Shown here: piece by piece, positions 36,659 through 46,059 of the stretch | Numbering within the stretch: position 1 is the first letter of the stretch | Layout of the letters: the number at the start of each line of letters is the position of its first letter | Assembly (NCBI GenBank): GCA_017431745.1 | Contig: JAFRKK010000002.1 | Span: 1 to 64,000, forward strand | DNA: 64,000 nucleotides | Direction of reading: 5' to 3' | DNA from: Candidatus Saccharimonadota bacterium | GTDB taxonomy: Bacteria; Patescibacteriota; Saccharimonadia; Saccharimonadales; Saccharimonadaceae | The notes under the pieces: model-generated | Seen by the model: only the letters and a program-made list of their open reading frames with translations | The model's database searches: none | What the model was told of the DNA's origin: nothing | Position numbers and translations under genes: made by a program

Positions 36659-37264
36659 ATGTTGCCACAAGCTTTGGTGAATGTAATTGATGCTTTGGGT
36701 CGGCTTCCAGGAGTGGGGCCACGAACGGCAGAGCGATACGCTTGTTATCTTTTCAAGGCTTCCCCTAAAGTTTCGGAGGGAATTGCGGAATCACTTGAAG
36801 CATTACATGATTCGGTTAAATCTTGCCCGGTGACTTTTGCGTTAATCGACGCTTCGGATGACGTGTCGCCGCTTTACGCAGATGACTCGCGCGATAAAAC
36901 AACCGTGATGGTAGTTGAAGAACCGCTAGACATCCATGCGATTGAGCAAACTAAGGCCTACAAAGGCACTTATCATGTGCTAGGCGGAGCAATTTCGCCA
37001 ATTGATGGGGTGACACCAGAACAGCTACATATTGGTGAGCTGATTAAGCGCGTAAACAATGATAATGTAAAGGAAGTGATCATCGCGACAAATCCATCCG
37101 TTGAAGGGGAATCAACGGCTTTGTATTTAGAGAAAATCTTACATGAACAAAATCCGGAATTGAAATTAACACGTTTAGCACGCGGATTGCCGCTTGGGGT
37201 CGACTTGTCTTACGCAGACCAAATTACGCTAAGTGCGGCTTTGGAAAATCGGACTAAACTGTAA
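36659..37264 (+). CDS. recR: Recombination protein RecR with degenerate zinc finger
   Basis: 201 aa, normal length. The N-terminal helix-hairpin-helix (LGRLPGVGPRTAERYACYL), the Toprim domain (VVEEPLDIHAIEQT, IIATNPSVEGESTALYL) and the C-terminal LARGLPLGVDL are well kept. The zinc finger is not: where a CxxC...CxxC is expected, only SCPVT remains and the other three Cys are gone. ATG 36659 with GAGG upstream is preferred to TTG 36656. RecR loads RecA at gaps together with RecO and RecF. Confidence 0.93.
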   Translation: MLPQALVNVIDALGRLPGVGPRTAERYACYLFKASPKVSEGIAESLEALHDSVKSCPVTFALIDASDDVSPLYADDSRDKTTVMVVEEPLDIHAIEQTKAYKGTYHVLGGAISPIDGVTPEQLHIGELIKRVNNDNVKEVIIATNPSVEGESTALYLEKILHEQNPELKLTRLARGLPLGVDLSYADQITLSAALENRTKL

Positions 37265-38998
37265 TTACAGTTCCTCTAATGCCTTAAAGTCGACTTTGGC
37301 GAGTTTGGTCTTAGGGAGGGCGTCGATGAAGCGGATTTCGCGGGGGATTTCGTATTTGGCGAGGTGTTTTTTGTAAATTGCGCCGAGCTCTTTGCGGATA
37401 GTGTGTTCACGGGTGTCGGGGGCAGCCACGACAAACACGACTACTTTTTCACCGCGGAGTTTGTCCTCGCGACCAACTACTGCACAGACAGAGACGTCTT
37501 TGCATTTTAAGGTGACGTCTTCGATGTTAGCAGGATAAATATTATAGCCGTTCGACACAATCATACGTTTCAGACGAGAGCGGAAATGAATCACGCCACG
37601 TTCATCGGCATAGCCAATGTCGCCGGTGCGGAGGTATTTTTTGTTGCCGATTTTGACGAAGGCTTCTTTGGTTTCTTTGGGCTTTTTGAGATAGCCTTTC
37701 ATAACTGATAGTCCACGAACCAATATTTCACCATCTTGGCCGAGCTTAGCTGGTTTTTTAGTTTTTAAATCCATAATTATGACTTCATTATCTGGAATAG
37801 GGTAGCCGATGGTGTCTGGCTCTTCAGCAACGGAACGAGGTGAGAAGATAAAGCCACCGGAGGCCTCGGTAAGACCATAGCCGTTTTCGATAATGGCTTT
37901 GGAACCATGTTTTTTGAGAAAATCGTTAATGATTTCTTTGCTGGACATACTAATCATATCACCACCTGAAACGACATATTTAACGTTTTTTAGGCCGTCT
38001 TTTTTAAACTTAATTTTGGTGAGATATTCAAAAACAGTGGGGACGCCGACTAAAATATCAACTTTGTATCTAGTGATGTAGCTTTTGAATTTTTTAGGAT
38101 TAAACTGCGGGATGAGAAAAGTACGGGCACCGAAATAAAGTGGCATATGAATACAGCAGCCAAGGCCAAAGGCATGAAAATTTGGCAAGAAGGCCATGAA
38201 GGAGTACTCTGGCTTAAATAGCTCGGGGACTAAATATTTAGCTCCCAGAGCCTGAGCATTGAAGTTGAGGTTTGAGAGGATGATGCCTTTGGGTTTACCA
38301 GTTGTGCCGCCGGAATACATGATTACTGCGTCGTCAGTAGCGTTGACACGGGCATGTGGATTGCCAATAAATTTATTGGCTTTTGACAGGAATTGGTCCC
38401 AAGTGATGACATGTTGGGATTTTTTGATGTGGTTTTTGCGGCCCTTGGTGAGTTTATAAACAACCCGGACGATTAAGTCCATCGAACGTGTAGGTGAAAC
38501 TACTACGAGCTGTTCGATTCGAGTGTTTTTGATAATGTTTTCGACTTTGGGATAAGAAACATCGACGCAAAGCATAATTCTGGATTCGGCCTGATTGACG
38601 TAATCTTCGATTTCTTTTTCGGAGGAAAGCGGGTGAATCATATTAGCAACGGCGCCAATTTCATTGATGGCATAGAACATATAAATAGCTTCGGGAGTAT
38701 TAGGCATACAAACGGTGATTTTTTCGCCTTTTTCGGCACCGATAGCTTTGAGGGCAGCAGCGACTTTATTGATTTTTTTAATTAAATCTTTGTAGGTGAT
38801 TTGAGTATCGAAATACTCTAGAGCAGTATTATGTGGCCATTTGCAAGAAGACTCATAAACTACGTCGTAAAGTCCGCCGTCAAAATATTTAATGTCTTTT
38901 GGCATTTTATCAATATAGCCATATTTAGCGCGTTCGAGTTTCATATCGATTTTGCGCAAGGTATTTTTAATTTTATTATAAACAAACTCTATTGGCAT
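37265..38998 (-). CDS. AMP-binding acyl-CoA (fatty acid) ligase
   Basis: 577 aa. ANL-superfamily adenylating enzyme: P-loop MYSGGTTGKPKGI, A5 motif GYGLTEASGG, YLRTGDIGY, KRMIVSNGYNIYP and catalytic Lys in PKTKLAKVDFK. It activates a fatty acid as acyl-AMP and acyl-CoA, which may allow host fatty acids to be used for lipids. Start ATG 38998 is supported by TAAAAT 10 nt upstream and the first well-conserved residues; the longer frame to 39112 runs across the divergent cdsA promoter. Confidence 0.88.
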   Translation of the reverse strand: MPIEFVYNKIKNTLRKIDMKLERAKYGYIDKMPKDIKYFDGGLYDVVYESSCKWPHNTALEYFDTQITYKDLIKKINKVAAALKAIGAEKGEKITVCMPNTPEAIYMFYAINEIGAVANMIHPLSSEKEIEDYVNQAESRIMLCVDVSYPKVENIIKNTRIEQLVVVSPTRSMDLIVRVVYKLTKGRKNHIKKSQHVITWDQFLSKANKFIGNPHARVNATDDAVIMYSGGTTGKPKGIILSNLNFNAQALGAKYLVPELFKPEYSFMAFLPNFHAFGLGCCIHMPLYFGARTFLIPQFNPKKFKSYITRYKVDILVGVPTVFEYLTKIKFKKDGLKNVKYVVSGGDMISMSSKEIINDFLKKHGSKAIIENGYGLTEASGGFIFSPRSVAEEPDTIGYPIPDNEVIIMDLKTKKPAKLGQDGEILVRGLSVMKGYLKKPKETKEAFVKIGNKKYLRTGDIGYADERGVIHFRSRLKRMIVSNGYNIYPANIEDVTLKCKDVSVCAVVGREDKLRGEKVVVFVVAAPDTREHTIRKELGAIYKKHLAKYEIPREIRFIDALPKTKLAKVDFKALEEL

Positions 38999-39038
38999 AC
39001 TATGTATTATTTTACCATATTTGTGATATAATCGGGCT

Positions 39039-39725
39039 ATGGATAAGAATTTTAGGGTTAGGCTAATAGTGGGAACGGTAATGTTTGTGGTGGCTTTGGT
39101 TGCTTTGTACACCTTTGACGGACTACCATTTAAGGTGCTATTTGGGTTATTCTCGCTAGTAGCAGCGATCGAATTATTTAGTTTCTTTAAAAAGGGTTAT
39201 AGTTTTGAAAACCTGATTTTAGTGATTTTTGAATTGGCGTTTTTATTTTACGGGGCACTATTTGTGTCGCAAATTGATACTGCGCATTTTTGGTATATTA
39301 TTCTAGGGGTACCAGGATATGATATTTTTGCGTATTTATTTGGAAAAGCATTCGGCGGGAAAGTGTTTGGCAAAAAGCGGCCGTTCCCGAAGATTTCGAA
39401 AAACAAAACTTGGGAGGGGACAATCCTGGGGCTAGTGATGGCGATTGGGATGGTTGCCGTGTTGATGGCTATTAGGGGAGCGTTTGCAACGGATTGGTTC
39501 TATTTGCTTTGTGGACCACTGGCGCTTTGTGGCGATTTGTTCGAGAGCTTCTTGAAGCGGCGATTTAAGGTGAAGGATTCAAACGAAATCTTGATTAAAA
39601 ACCCCTTGTTTGCGAAATTAGAATTGTTGATTGGGGGCGCCGAGGGGCATGGAGGATATTTGGATAGGGTTGATTCAACCGCATTTGCCGCGGCGATACT
39701 TTTGATTATTTCGATTTTAATTTAA
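39039..39725 (+). CDS. cdsA: Phosphatidate cytidylyltransferase
   Basis: 228-aa integral membrane enzyme converting phosphatidic acid and CTP to CDP-diacylglycerol. About six TM helices; the signature in the last third reads KRRFKVKDSNEIL...GGAEGHGGYLDRVDS, matching the CTP-transferase motif with its Asp ligands. TATAAT (39027-39032) is 6 nt before the ATG (leaderless). Convergent, with a 20-nt overlap, with pgsA, which uses its product. Confidence 0.92.
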   Translation: MDKNFRVRLIVGTVMFVVALVALYTFDGLPFKVLFGLFSLVAAIELFSFFKKGYSFENLILVIFELAFLFYGALFVSQIDTAHFWYIILGVPGYDIFAYLFGKAFGGKVFGKKRPFPKISKNKTWEGTILGLVMAIGMVAVLMAIRGAFATDWFYLLCGPLALCGDLFESFLKRRFKVKDSNEILIKNPLFAKLELLIGGAEGHGGYLDRVDSTAFAAAILLIISILI

Positions 39726-40266
39726 AAATGTTCGCTGATTTAAAATAGTGAACAGCTGAAACGACAGTGAGGATGAGGGAAAGGTAAAGAAAGATATTCC
39801 CGATGATATCGATGAAATCGCTGTCTAGTAGCAGGCTAAATAGTAAAATCACGATTGCGACAATTTGTGTGGTGGTTTTAAGCTTACCGATGGGAAAAGC
39901 CGGAAGAACTTTTTGTTTTTTGGCCACAGCCATACGGAGACCATCAACAGCAAAATCACGAACAAGAATAATTGCAAAAACCCAAACTGGTACGATTTCT
40001 AAGTAGGTAAGGGCAAGAAGTGCGAGATTAACGAGCATTTTGTCGGCCAAAGGGTCTAAAAAGGCGCCGAGGTCGGTGGTTTCATGGTTTTTGCGAGCTA
40101 GGTAGCCGTCAACTTTGTCGGTGGAAGCAGCAACTAGGAAAATAACTAGCGCGATGGCACGCGCCCAAATGTTTGGAGATAGTACAAACATTAAGAATAC
40201 AAGAGATAAAACCATGCGAAGGATAGTTAATAATGTCGGGGTATTAATCCGGACAGGCTTTGTCAT
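39706..40266 (-). CDS. pgsA: CDP-diacylglycerol-glycerol-3-phosphate 3-phosphatidyltransferase
   Basis: 186-aa membrane enzyme making phosphatidylglycerol-phosphate from CDP-DAG and glycerol-3-phosphate. The CDP-alcohol phosphotransferase motif is complete: DGYLAR..., then G-x3-D-x3-D in DLGAFLDPLADK. Four to five TM segments. Its start overlaps the YqeG stop by 4 nt; the two form an operon. Confidence 0.93.
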   Translation of the reverse strand: MTKPVRINTPTLLTILRMVLSLVFLMFVLSPNIWARAIALVIFLVAASTDKVDGYLARKNHETTDLGAFLDPLADKMLVNLALLALTYLEIVPVWVFAIILVRDFAVDGLRMAVAKKQKVLPAFPIGKLKTTTQIVAIVILLFSLLLDSDFIDIIGNIFLYLSLILTVVSAVHYFKSANIFKLKSK

Positions 40267-40694
40267 ACTATATCCCTTCGGTGGTCAACTTTCCAAGCTC
40301 GAACACCAGCAAAACGAGCGGCTAAAACATCGGTAGAAAGTTTGTCGCCGAGCATAACAGTTTCTGATGGTTTAATTTTAAGTTCGCTCATAGCCTCGGT
40401 TAATTTACGGCTCATTGGCTTCATGGCCCACCATTTGCAGGGAACATTGAGGGGTTCACAGAATTTTTGCATCATGTTTTTGCGGCCGTTGTTAGAAATT
40501 ACCACGATTTTAACCCCAGCGCGATGGAGGCCTTTAATCCATTTGGCGAGTTCATCGGCCGGTTCTTTTTCGGAATGAAGGCGCAAGGTGTTGTCTAAAT
40601 CGCATAGTAGTAATTTAACACCTTCTTTTTTTAGCAAACTGGCGGTTACGTCCTCGAACTTTTCAAAGTTTTTGTCGGCGCGAAAAAATGTCAT
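40263..40694 (-). CDS. YqeG-family HAD-IIIA phosphatase
   Basis: 143 aa. HAD motif I CDLDNTL, motif II VISNN, motif III Lys region and motif IV MLGDKLSTDV. YqeG/PGP-type enzymes include the mitochondrial phosphatidylglycerol-phosphate phosphatase, so in this operon, just before pgsA, it is a good candidate to complete phosphatidylglycerol synthesis. TAAAAT lies 6 nt before the ATG. Confidence 0.87.
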   Translation of the reverse strand: MTFFRADKNFEKFEDVTASLLKKEGVKLLLCDLDNTLRLHSEKEPADELAKWIKGLHRAGVKIVVISNNGRKNMMQKFCEPLNVPCKWWAMKPMSRKLTEAMSELKIKPSETVMLGDKLSTDVLAARFAGVRAWKVDHRRDIV

Positions 40695-40724
40695 ATATCT
40701 ATTTTAGCATGTTATAATTAATAT

Positions 40725-41708
40725 ATGTATAAGAAATTTAGTGAGTTTTTGCAGGATAAGGATAAAATTTGCGTAATTCAGGCGGAAAATCCAGATGGCG
40801 ACTCGATGGGGTCGGCGATTGCGCTTGATTATTTGCTGGCCGATAAAGAAGTTACATTGTATTGCCCGGTAGATGTGCCAAAGTATTTACGATATTTTCC
40901 AGATTGGTCTAGAGTGACGAATGAATTTGACTACAAAGCGGATGGATACATTATTGTAGATACGGCAGCAGAAGTACTTTTGTCAAAACTACTTGATGAT
41001 ACGGCAATTCGGAATCGATTATACAACGCACCGGTGCTAGTCCTAGACCACCACGAGACGGAGGACGATTTAAATTTCCCACACGAGGCGATTATTGAAG
41101 TGCTACCTTCTTGTACTGAATTGATTTATAAAATTTGTAAGGCTGAAAATGTCGTGATTGAAAAGCAAGCGGCGGAAGCGATTTTTCAAGGGCTTTTGTC
41201 TGACACCTTGGGGTTAACGAGTTCGTCGGTGACAGCTGACACGTTTGAAGTGGCGGCGGATTTGATGCGACTGGGGGCAAATATCACGGATTTGGAAGAA
41301 AAACGACGCGAATTTATGAAGAAGTCGCCACGAATTTTGGATTACAAAGCGGAATTGATTAGGCGAATTGAGTATTCACTGGACGGAGAGTTGGCGACGG
41401 TGCATATTCCCTGGGAGGATATTCAGGAATATTCGGATGAATACAACCCTAATGTACTGATTCTTGAGGAGATGCGACTAGTGACCGGGGTTAAGGTGGC
41501 GGTGGCGGTGAAGACTTACCCAGACGGGAAAGTGACCGGGAAAATTCGTACCGGCATCGATGCGCCGATTGCGGATAAAATTGCTGGATATTTTGGCGGA
41601 GGTGGGCATCCACAGGCGGCCGGATTTCGAACTTATGATACCACTTATGATGAAGTGGTGCGCGATTTAGTAAAAATAGTACCGGAGTTAATGGCAGATG
41701 TTGAATAA
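40725..41708 (+). CDS. nrnA: DHH-DHHA1 phosphoesterase (NrnA-type nanoRNase/pAp phosphatase)
   Basis: 327 aa. DHH domain motifs NPDGDSMGSA, DTAA and LDHHETED, and the DHHA1 motif GGGGHPQAAGF near the C-terminus. It degrades 2-5 nt RNA fragments or pAp; some members cleave cyclic dinucleotides. The usual leading DH of motif I reads NPDGD. TATAAT (40713-40718) is 6 nt before the ATG. The stop overlaps the next start. Confidence 0.9.
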   Translation: MYKKFSEFLQDKDKICVIQAENPDGDSMGSAIALDYLLADKEVTLYCPVDVPKYLRYFPDWSRVTNEFDYKADGYIIVDTAAEVLLSKLLDDTAIRNRLYNAPVLVLDHHETEDDLNFPHEAIIEVLPSCTELIYKICKAENVVIEKQAAEAIFQGLLSDTLGLTSSSVTADTFEVAADLMRLGANITDLEEKRREFMKKSPRILDYKAELIRRIEYSLDGELATVHIPWEDIQEYSDEYNPNVLILEEMRLVTGVKVAVAVKTYPDGKVTGKIRTGIDAPIADKIAGYFGGGGHPQAAGFRTYDTTYDEVVRDLVKIVPELMADVE

Positions 41709-42444
41709 AAAATTGATTTTGAAAAAAACCCATGATTTCTCAGCTGTAAAAAACCCAAAAATGGTGGTGGTGTTTATCCATGGGATTGCGGCGGATTCAT
41801 CGAGTTTTACGCGAGCGATTCAGTATCTTGAGGGGACGAAATCTTTGCAAGAGGCGAGGTTTGTGTCGTTCGATCTACTGGGGGCGGGAGGCTCTCAGCA
41901 CTCAGACGATTTGAACTATGATTACAAGGAGCAACTGGAGGCTTTACATAATTCGATTGAGAAACTTCGAATTGGCGACGCGCCACTAGTGCTGGTGGGG
42001 CATTCAATGGGCACTTTGATTGTTACGCGATATGCTGATACTTATAAAAAGTCAGTGAAAAAGTTAATTTTGATATCGCCACCAGTTTATACTGAAAGAG
42101 ATTTAGACAACCCGGCATTTGCGGCGGGAATGAAGTTATTCCAAGATGCGGTAGCAGTGAAGAACCGGAAAATTTTAGAAGAAAAATCTTTTAAAAACTC
42201 AATTTCTAAAATTGTGTTAAACCGGCGGAATTATAAAGTTTTGTCGGAGTTAAAAACACCGGCGGTGTTGATTTATGGAAATTTGGACCAATTTATTGCG
42301 GCATATAATATACCTGGCGTTTTGAAAGCCAATCCAAAATATTTAACGGCAATTAAAACAGAAGGCCGGCACGGAGTATCACGCGATAAATATACAAAAA
42401 TGGTGGGAATCTTAGAGGAGGTACTAAATGCTGAAACTGTATAA
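41698..42444 (+). CDS. Alpha/beta hydrolase
   Basis: 248-aa cytoplasmic hydrolase. Oxyanion segment FIHGIAADSSSF, nucleophile elbow GHSMGT, an Asp in YGNLDQF and a C-terminal His in GRHGVSRD complete the triad. Substrate not predictable. It overlaps nrnA by 11 nt and cysS by 17 nt, so it is translated as part of the nrnA-cysS-queH operon. Confidence 0.85.
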   Translation: MLNKKLILKKTHDFSAVKNPKMVVVFIHGIAADSSSFTRAIQYLEGTKSLQEARFVSFDLLGAGGSQHSDDLNYDYKEQLEALHNSIEKLRIGDAPLVLVGHSMGTLIVTRYADTYKKSVKKLILISPPVYTERDLDNPAFAAGMKLFQDAVAVKNRKILEEKSFKNSISKIVLNRRNYKVLSELKTPAVLIYGNLDQFIAAYNIPGVLKANPKYLTAIKTEGRHGVSRDKYTKMVGILEEVLNAETV

Positions 42445-43774
42445 TACCCTGAAACGTGAAACGGAGGAATTTAAACCTTTATCTGAGGTGGTGAAAATTT
42501 ATACTTGTGGGCCAACAGTGTATTCTCGGGCGCATATTGGAAATTTGACGGCATATGTTTATTGGGATTTGTTGGTTAGGGTTTTGAAGGCAAGTGGTTT
42601 TGATGTGAAGCGGGTGCTTAATTTGACGGATGTGGGGCATTTGGTTTCGGATGGCGATGAGGGAGAGGATAAGCTCGAAAAAGGAGCCGAACGCGAAGGC
42701 AAAACGGTGTGGGAAATAGCAGATAATTACATTAAGGCATTTATGGCGGATTATCGTGATTTGGAACTAGTGGAGCCGGAAGTATTAGCGCGAGCGACAG
42801 ACTATATTGAAGAGGATATGCGAGCGGTTGATTTGATGCGTGAGCATGGTTTTGTTTATGAAACAAAGGATGGGGTGTATTATGATACTGCTAAATTTGA
42901 TGAGTATGCTGATTTTGCGCGACTGAATCTAGAGGGTTTGCAAGCTGGGGCACGAGTTGAGTTTTCAGCGGAAAAGAAAAATGCTTCGGACTTTGCGGTA
43001 TGGAAGTTTATTCAGCCAGGTGAGCGTCACGCGATGCGTTGGGATTATCTAGGGCGACCGGGTTACCCGGGTTGGCATCTGGAATGTGCCACAATTATCC
43101 ACAAGGAGCTCGGTGAGCCAATCGATATCCATACTGGAGGAATTGATCACATTCCGGTACATCATACCAATGAAATTGCGGAATGTTTTGCAGCCTATGG
43201 TACGAAACTATCTAGGTATTGGCTACATTGTAATTTTATTACGATTGATGGAGAGAAGATTTCGAAATCGCTCGGAAATACTTATATGCTTGATGATTTA
43301 GCCAAGCAAGGCTTTACGGCGCTAGATTATAAAATGTGGGTACTTTCGGGGCACTATCAGAGCACGCGAAATTTTACATTTGAATCGTTGGCGGCAGCAA
43401 AACAGCGGAGGTTAAATTGGCGCAATAAAATTGCAGAGTATTACCAGTCAAATCTTCCTGGTGATAGAGATGCCATGGATGGAGTAATGGCAGCGGTGGA
43501 GAATAATTTGAATTCCCCGGAGGCGTTTTCGATTATCGATAATGCTAATTTGTCACTTGAACAATGGGGGTTAATTGATCAGTTGTTTGGGCTGAAGTTA
43601 TTAGAGGACACCCCTGATATTTCGGCAAATTCTTACGCGCTGATTAAAGAGCGTGAAGAGGCACGAGAAACGCGAGATTTCGCAAAAGCGGACGAATTAC
43701 GGGATAAATTAGCAGAGCTTAATATTGAAGTTAATGATACTGCGGATGGGCCAGTTTGGCGGTATATTAAATGA
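42428..43774 (+). CDS. cysS: Cysteinyl-tRNA synthetase
   Basis: 448 aa, class I aminoacyl-tRNA synthetase. HIGH box is HIGN (36-39), KMSKS box is KISKS, and zinc ligands are C27 (YTCGPT), the GWHLEC Cys and the HHTNEIAE His/Glu. The C-terminal DALR-type helix bundle is slightly short. It overlaps both neighbours. Confidence 0.96.
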   Translation: MLKLYNTLKRETEEFKPLSEVVKIYTCGPTVYSRAHIGNLTAYVYWDLLVRVLKASGFDVKRVLNLTDVGHLVSDGDEGEDKLEKGAEREGKTVWEIADNYIKAFMADYRDLELVEPEVLARATDYIEEDMRAVDLMREHGFVYETKDGVYYDTAKFDEYADFARLNLEGLQAGARVEFSAEKKNASDFAVWKFIQPGERHAMRWDYLGRPGYPGWHLECATIIHKELGEPIDIHTGGIDHIPVHHTNEIAECFAAYGTKLSRYWLHCNFITIDGEKISKSLGNTYMLDDLAKQGFTALDYKMWVLSGHYQSTRNFTFESLAAAKQRRLNWRNKIAEYYQSNLPGDRDAMDGVMAAVENNLNSPEAFSIIDNANLSLEQWGLIDQLFGLKLLEDTPDISANSYALIKEREEARETRDFAKADELRDKLAELNIEVNDTADGPVWRYIK

Positions 43775-44343
43775 AACTTTTGATGCATACTTGCTGTGCG
43801 CCGTGTTCGGTGTATTGTATTGATTCTTTACGCGCCGAAGGGATTGAGCCGGAACTTTTTTGGTATAATCCAAACATTCATCCGTTTATGGAATACAAGG
43901 CGCGGCGGGATTGTTTGCGCGATTTTGCTTCATCGGTAGGCGTGAAGTTGATTATTAATGAAGATTATGGACTGGATGAGTTTTGCCGAAATGTAGTAAA
44001 TGACATTCCGGGGCGCTGCGTGAATTACTGCTACCGCAAGCGAATTGGCGAAACAGTGCGATATGCGGCGGAGAATGGTTATGATGCGTTTACGACTACG
44101 CTTTTAGTGTCACCGTATCAGAAACACGAGGAGCTTAAGGCCGTATGCGAAGAACTAGCTGCGGCGGCGGGAATTAAATTTGTTTACCGAGACTTTAGGG
44201 TGGGATTTCGTGCTGGACAGGCTAAGGCAAGGGAGCTAGGACTTTATATGCAAAAGTACTGTGGTTGTGTTTTCTCGGAAGAAGAACGATACAAGAAGCA
44301 AATAGAAAAAGATTTGGCATTTTTTAGCACAAATAATAATTAA
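43771..44343 (+). CDS. queH: Epoxyqueuosine reductase QueH
   Basis: 190 aa. Reduces epoxyqueuosine to queuosine in tRNA, replacing QueG. Conserved Cys pairs: HTCCAPC (C8, C9, C12), GRCVNYC and KYCGC; these hold the 4Fe-4S cluster and an adjacent metal. ATGA overlap with cysS. QueA and Tgt are encoded 2.4 kb downstream, so the last three steps of queuosine formation are all in this window. Confidence 0.92.
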   Translation: MKLLMHTCCAPCSVYCIDSLRAEGIEPELFWYNPNIHPFMEYKARRDCLRDFASSVGVKLIINEDYGLDEFCRNVVNDIPGRCVNYCYRKRIGETVRYAAENGYDAFTTTLLVSPYQKHEELKAVCEELAAAAGIKFVYRDFRVGFRAGQAKARELGLYMQKYCGCVFSEEERYKKQIEKDLAFFSTNNN

Positions 44344-44358
44344 TGTGTTATAATGGTA

Positions 44359-44501
44359 GTGCAAACATCTATTAATTAACAAAATGCCGAAACGTTTTAT
44401 ACGGAATAGACTAACAGTTTAAAATGGCATCGTGAGGTTGTCTACTGTTAGGCTATTTCGGCATAATTGGTAGATGTTTGCACCCCTCGCGGTGCCATTT
44501 T
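44359..44501 (+). ncRNA. Structured leader RNA of the FISUMP gene 44580 (copy 2 of 3)
   Basis: Stems a (44359-44370/44472-44483, perfect), b (44384-44392/44456-44464, perfect) and c (44411-44418/44444-44451, perfect). X (44421-44437) in the loop of c pairs over 17 bp with X' (44485-44501), followed by U-run. TATAAT at 44349-44354 would start the RNA at the foot of stem a. About 80 nt more separate X' from the ATG. Confidence 0.75.
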
Positions 44502-44579
44502 TATACCCTCACTTAGATGCTTCATGTAGGAGTAAAGATGGTGCCGTAAGGGGGAGCAAATAAACTAAGTGAGGTAATA

Positions 44580-46052
44580 ATGAAGCAACGAATAAATAAT
44601 AGTCAAAAAATTATACATAGAAGGCAGGTCCCATCCATCATAGCCGGAGCCTTGCTACTAGTCACGCTCCTAACTGGCGTATTTCTATCCAGCCCTATCA
44701 CTAAGGCCGATAGCCAAAAGACTGAAACCTCCAACGTCTCCGTTACAGTTAACTCTGCCTGTACTTTGTATGGTGGCCCAAATGGCACAGAAACTAGTGG
44801 TAGTAGCATTTATAGTGCTAGCATAGACCCAGGCACCTCAGCTGAAATTAATGGTAGCAAACTCACTACCATTTGTAATGATCCTAATGGCTATTCACTC
44901 TATGCTATTGGCTATTCTAATGATGCTTATACTACACCTACTAATACTCAAATGATAGGAAGTGGTGGTATTGGTAATATCAATACTGGCACTAGTGGCA
45001 CCAGTGCATCCTGGTGGGCTATGAAGATTAACCCAGTATCAGGTAGTAACCCTACCATTAAAAACGGCTTTAATAGTTATCATGTAGTACCGCAAACTTA
45101 CACCCAAATCGCTAAATACGAATCAGCTACTACTAGCTCCTCATCTACTGGTGCCCAGGCTCAAGTTAAATACAATGTCTATATTAGTAGCGGCCAAACT
45201 GCCGGTACCTATACAGGCAAAGTAAAGTACACGATGGTCCATCCAAACAATGCCGCTGCACCAAGCACCAAGACTATTGCCGATGCTACTTATATGCAGG
45301 AAGTAGGAAGCTGTCCATCCACGCTTACTACTGGTATGGTCTATCAGCTAACAGATAGTCGTGATAACCAAAAATACTTAGTTGCTAGACTCAAAGACGG
45401 TAACTGTTGGATGCTCCAAAACTTAAAACTCGGTAGAACCGTCACCTCTAGCAATACGCCACTAACTCTTACTCCCACCAATTCCGATGTAGGTAGCAAT
45501 TACACTCTAAATTACACAGACATCCCATCGGGCGGTAAGTTCCACGCCTATACGATTGATGGCACGCAGTATCAGAACAACAACACCGAGTTCTACTGCA
45601 CCGGTGATGGTACTGCTAGCGACTGGGAATCCTGCTACTATAACTGGTACACTGCCACAGCCGGTACTGGTACTACTTATATCGCCACACAAGGACAGAA
45701 CGTCAATAACAGCATCTGCCCAGCCGGTTGGACTTTACCTACTCAACCACAATTCAGTGCCTTATACAACCAGTATCCATCCGCCGCTCAGATGGAAGTA
45801 GCAAACCCTACCACCACCAAGGAAAACACTCCCACCGTAGGCCAAGTCACAAACACTCCTGGCTTCCTGCTTAGCGGCTACTACAACGCTGGTGGAGCCA
45901 ACGAATTAGGCTCCTACGGCAGCTACTGGTCTCGTACCGCGTATATCGCACAGAACGCGTACCGCCTGGGCATGAGTACTTCTAGCGTCTTCCCTGCGGG
46001 CAGCACCAGCTACAAGTACAACGGGTTCACCGTACGCTGCTTGGCGGAGTAG
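44580..46052 (+). CDS. Secreted FISUMP-domain surface protein
   Basis: 490 aa. Signal sequence (about 18-43, cleavage near TKA), a 190-aa beta-rich N-terminal domain with NSACTL and DPGTS motifs, then a FISUMP domain (about 235-490): YMQEVGSCPS, DSRDNQKYLVARLKDGNCWMLQNL, ICPAGWTLP and VRCLAE at the very end. Paralogue of the minus-strand gene at 55572-56993, with similar proteins but diverged DNA. The last 140 nt (45909-46049) are unusually GC-rich and differ most from the paralogue. SD GTGAGGT. No sortase signal. Confidence 0.85.
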   Translation: MKQRINNSQKIIHRRQVPSIIAGALLLVTLLTGVFLSSPITKADSQKTETSNVSVTVNSACTLYGGPNGTETSGSSIYSASIDPGTSAEINGSKLTTICNDPNGYSLYAIGYSNDAYTTPTNTQMIGSGGIGNINTGTSGTSASWWAMKINPVSGSNPTIKNGFNSYHVVPQTYTQIAKYESATTSSSSTGAQAQVKYNVYISSGQTAGTYTGKVKYTMVHPNNAAAPSTKTIADATYMQEVGSCPSTLTTGMVYQLTDSRDNQKYLVARLKDGNCWMLQNLKLGRTVTSSNTPLTLTPTNSDVGSNYTLNYTDIPSGGKFHAYTIDGTQYQNNNTEFYCTGDGTASDWESCYYNWYTATAGTGTTYIATQGQNVNNSICPAGWTLPTQPQFSALYNQYPSAAQMEVANPTTTKENTPTVGQVTNTPGFLLSGYYNAGGANELGSYGSYWSRTAYIAQNAYRLGMSTSSVFPAGSTSYKYNGFTVRCLAE

Positions 46053-46059
46053 AGCTCTG

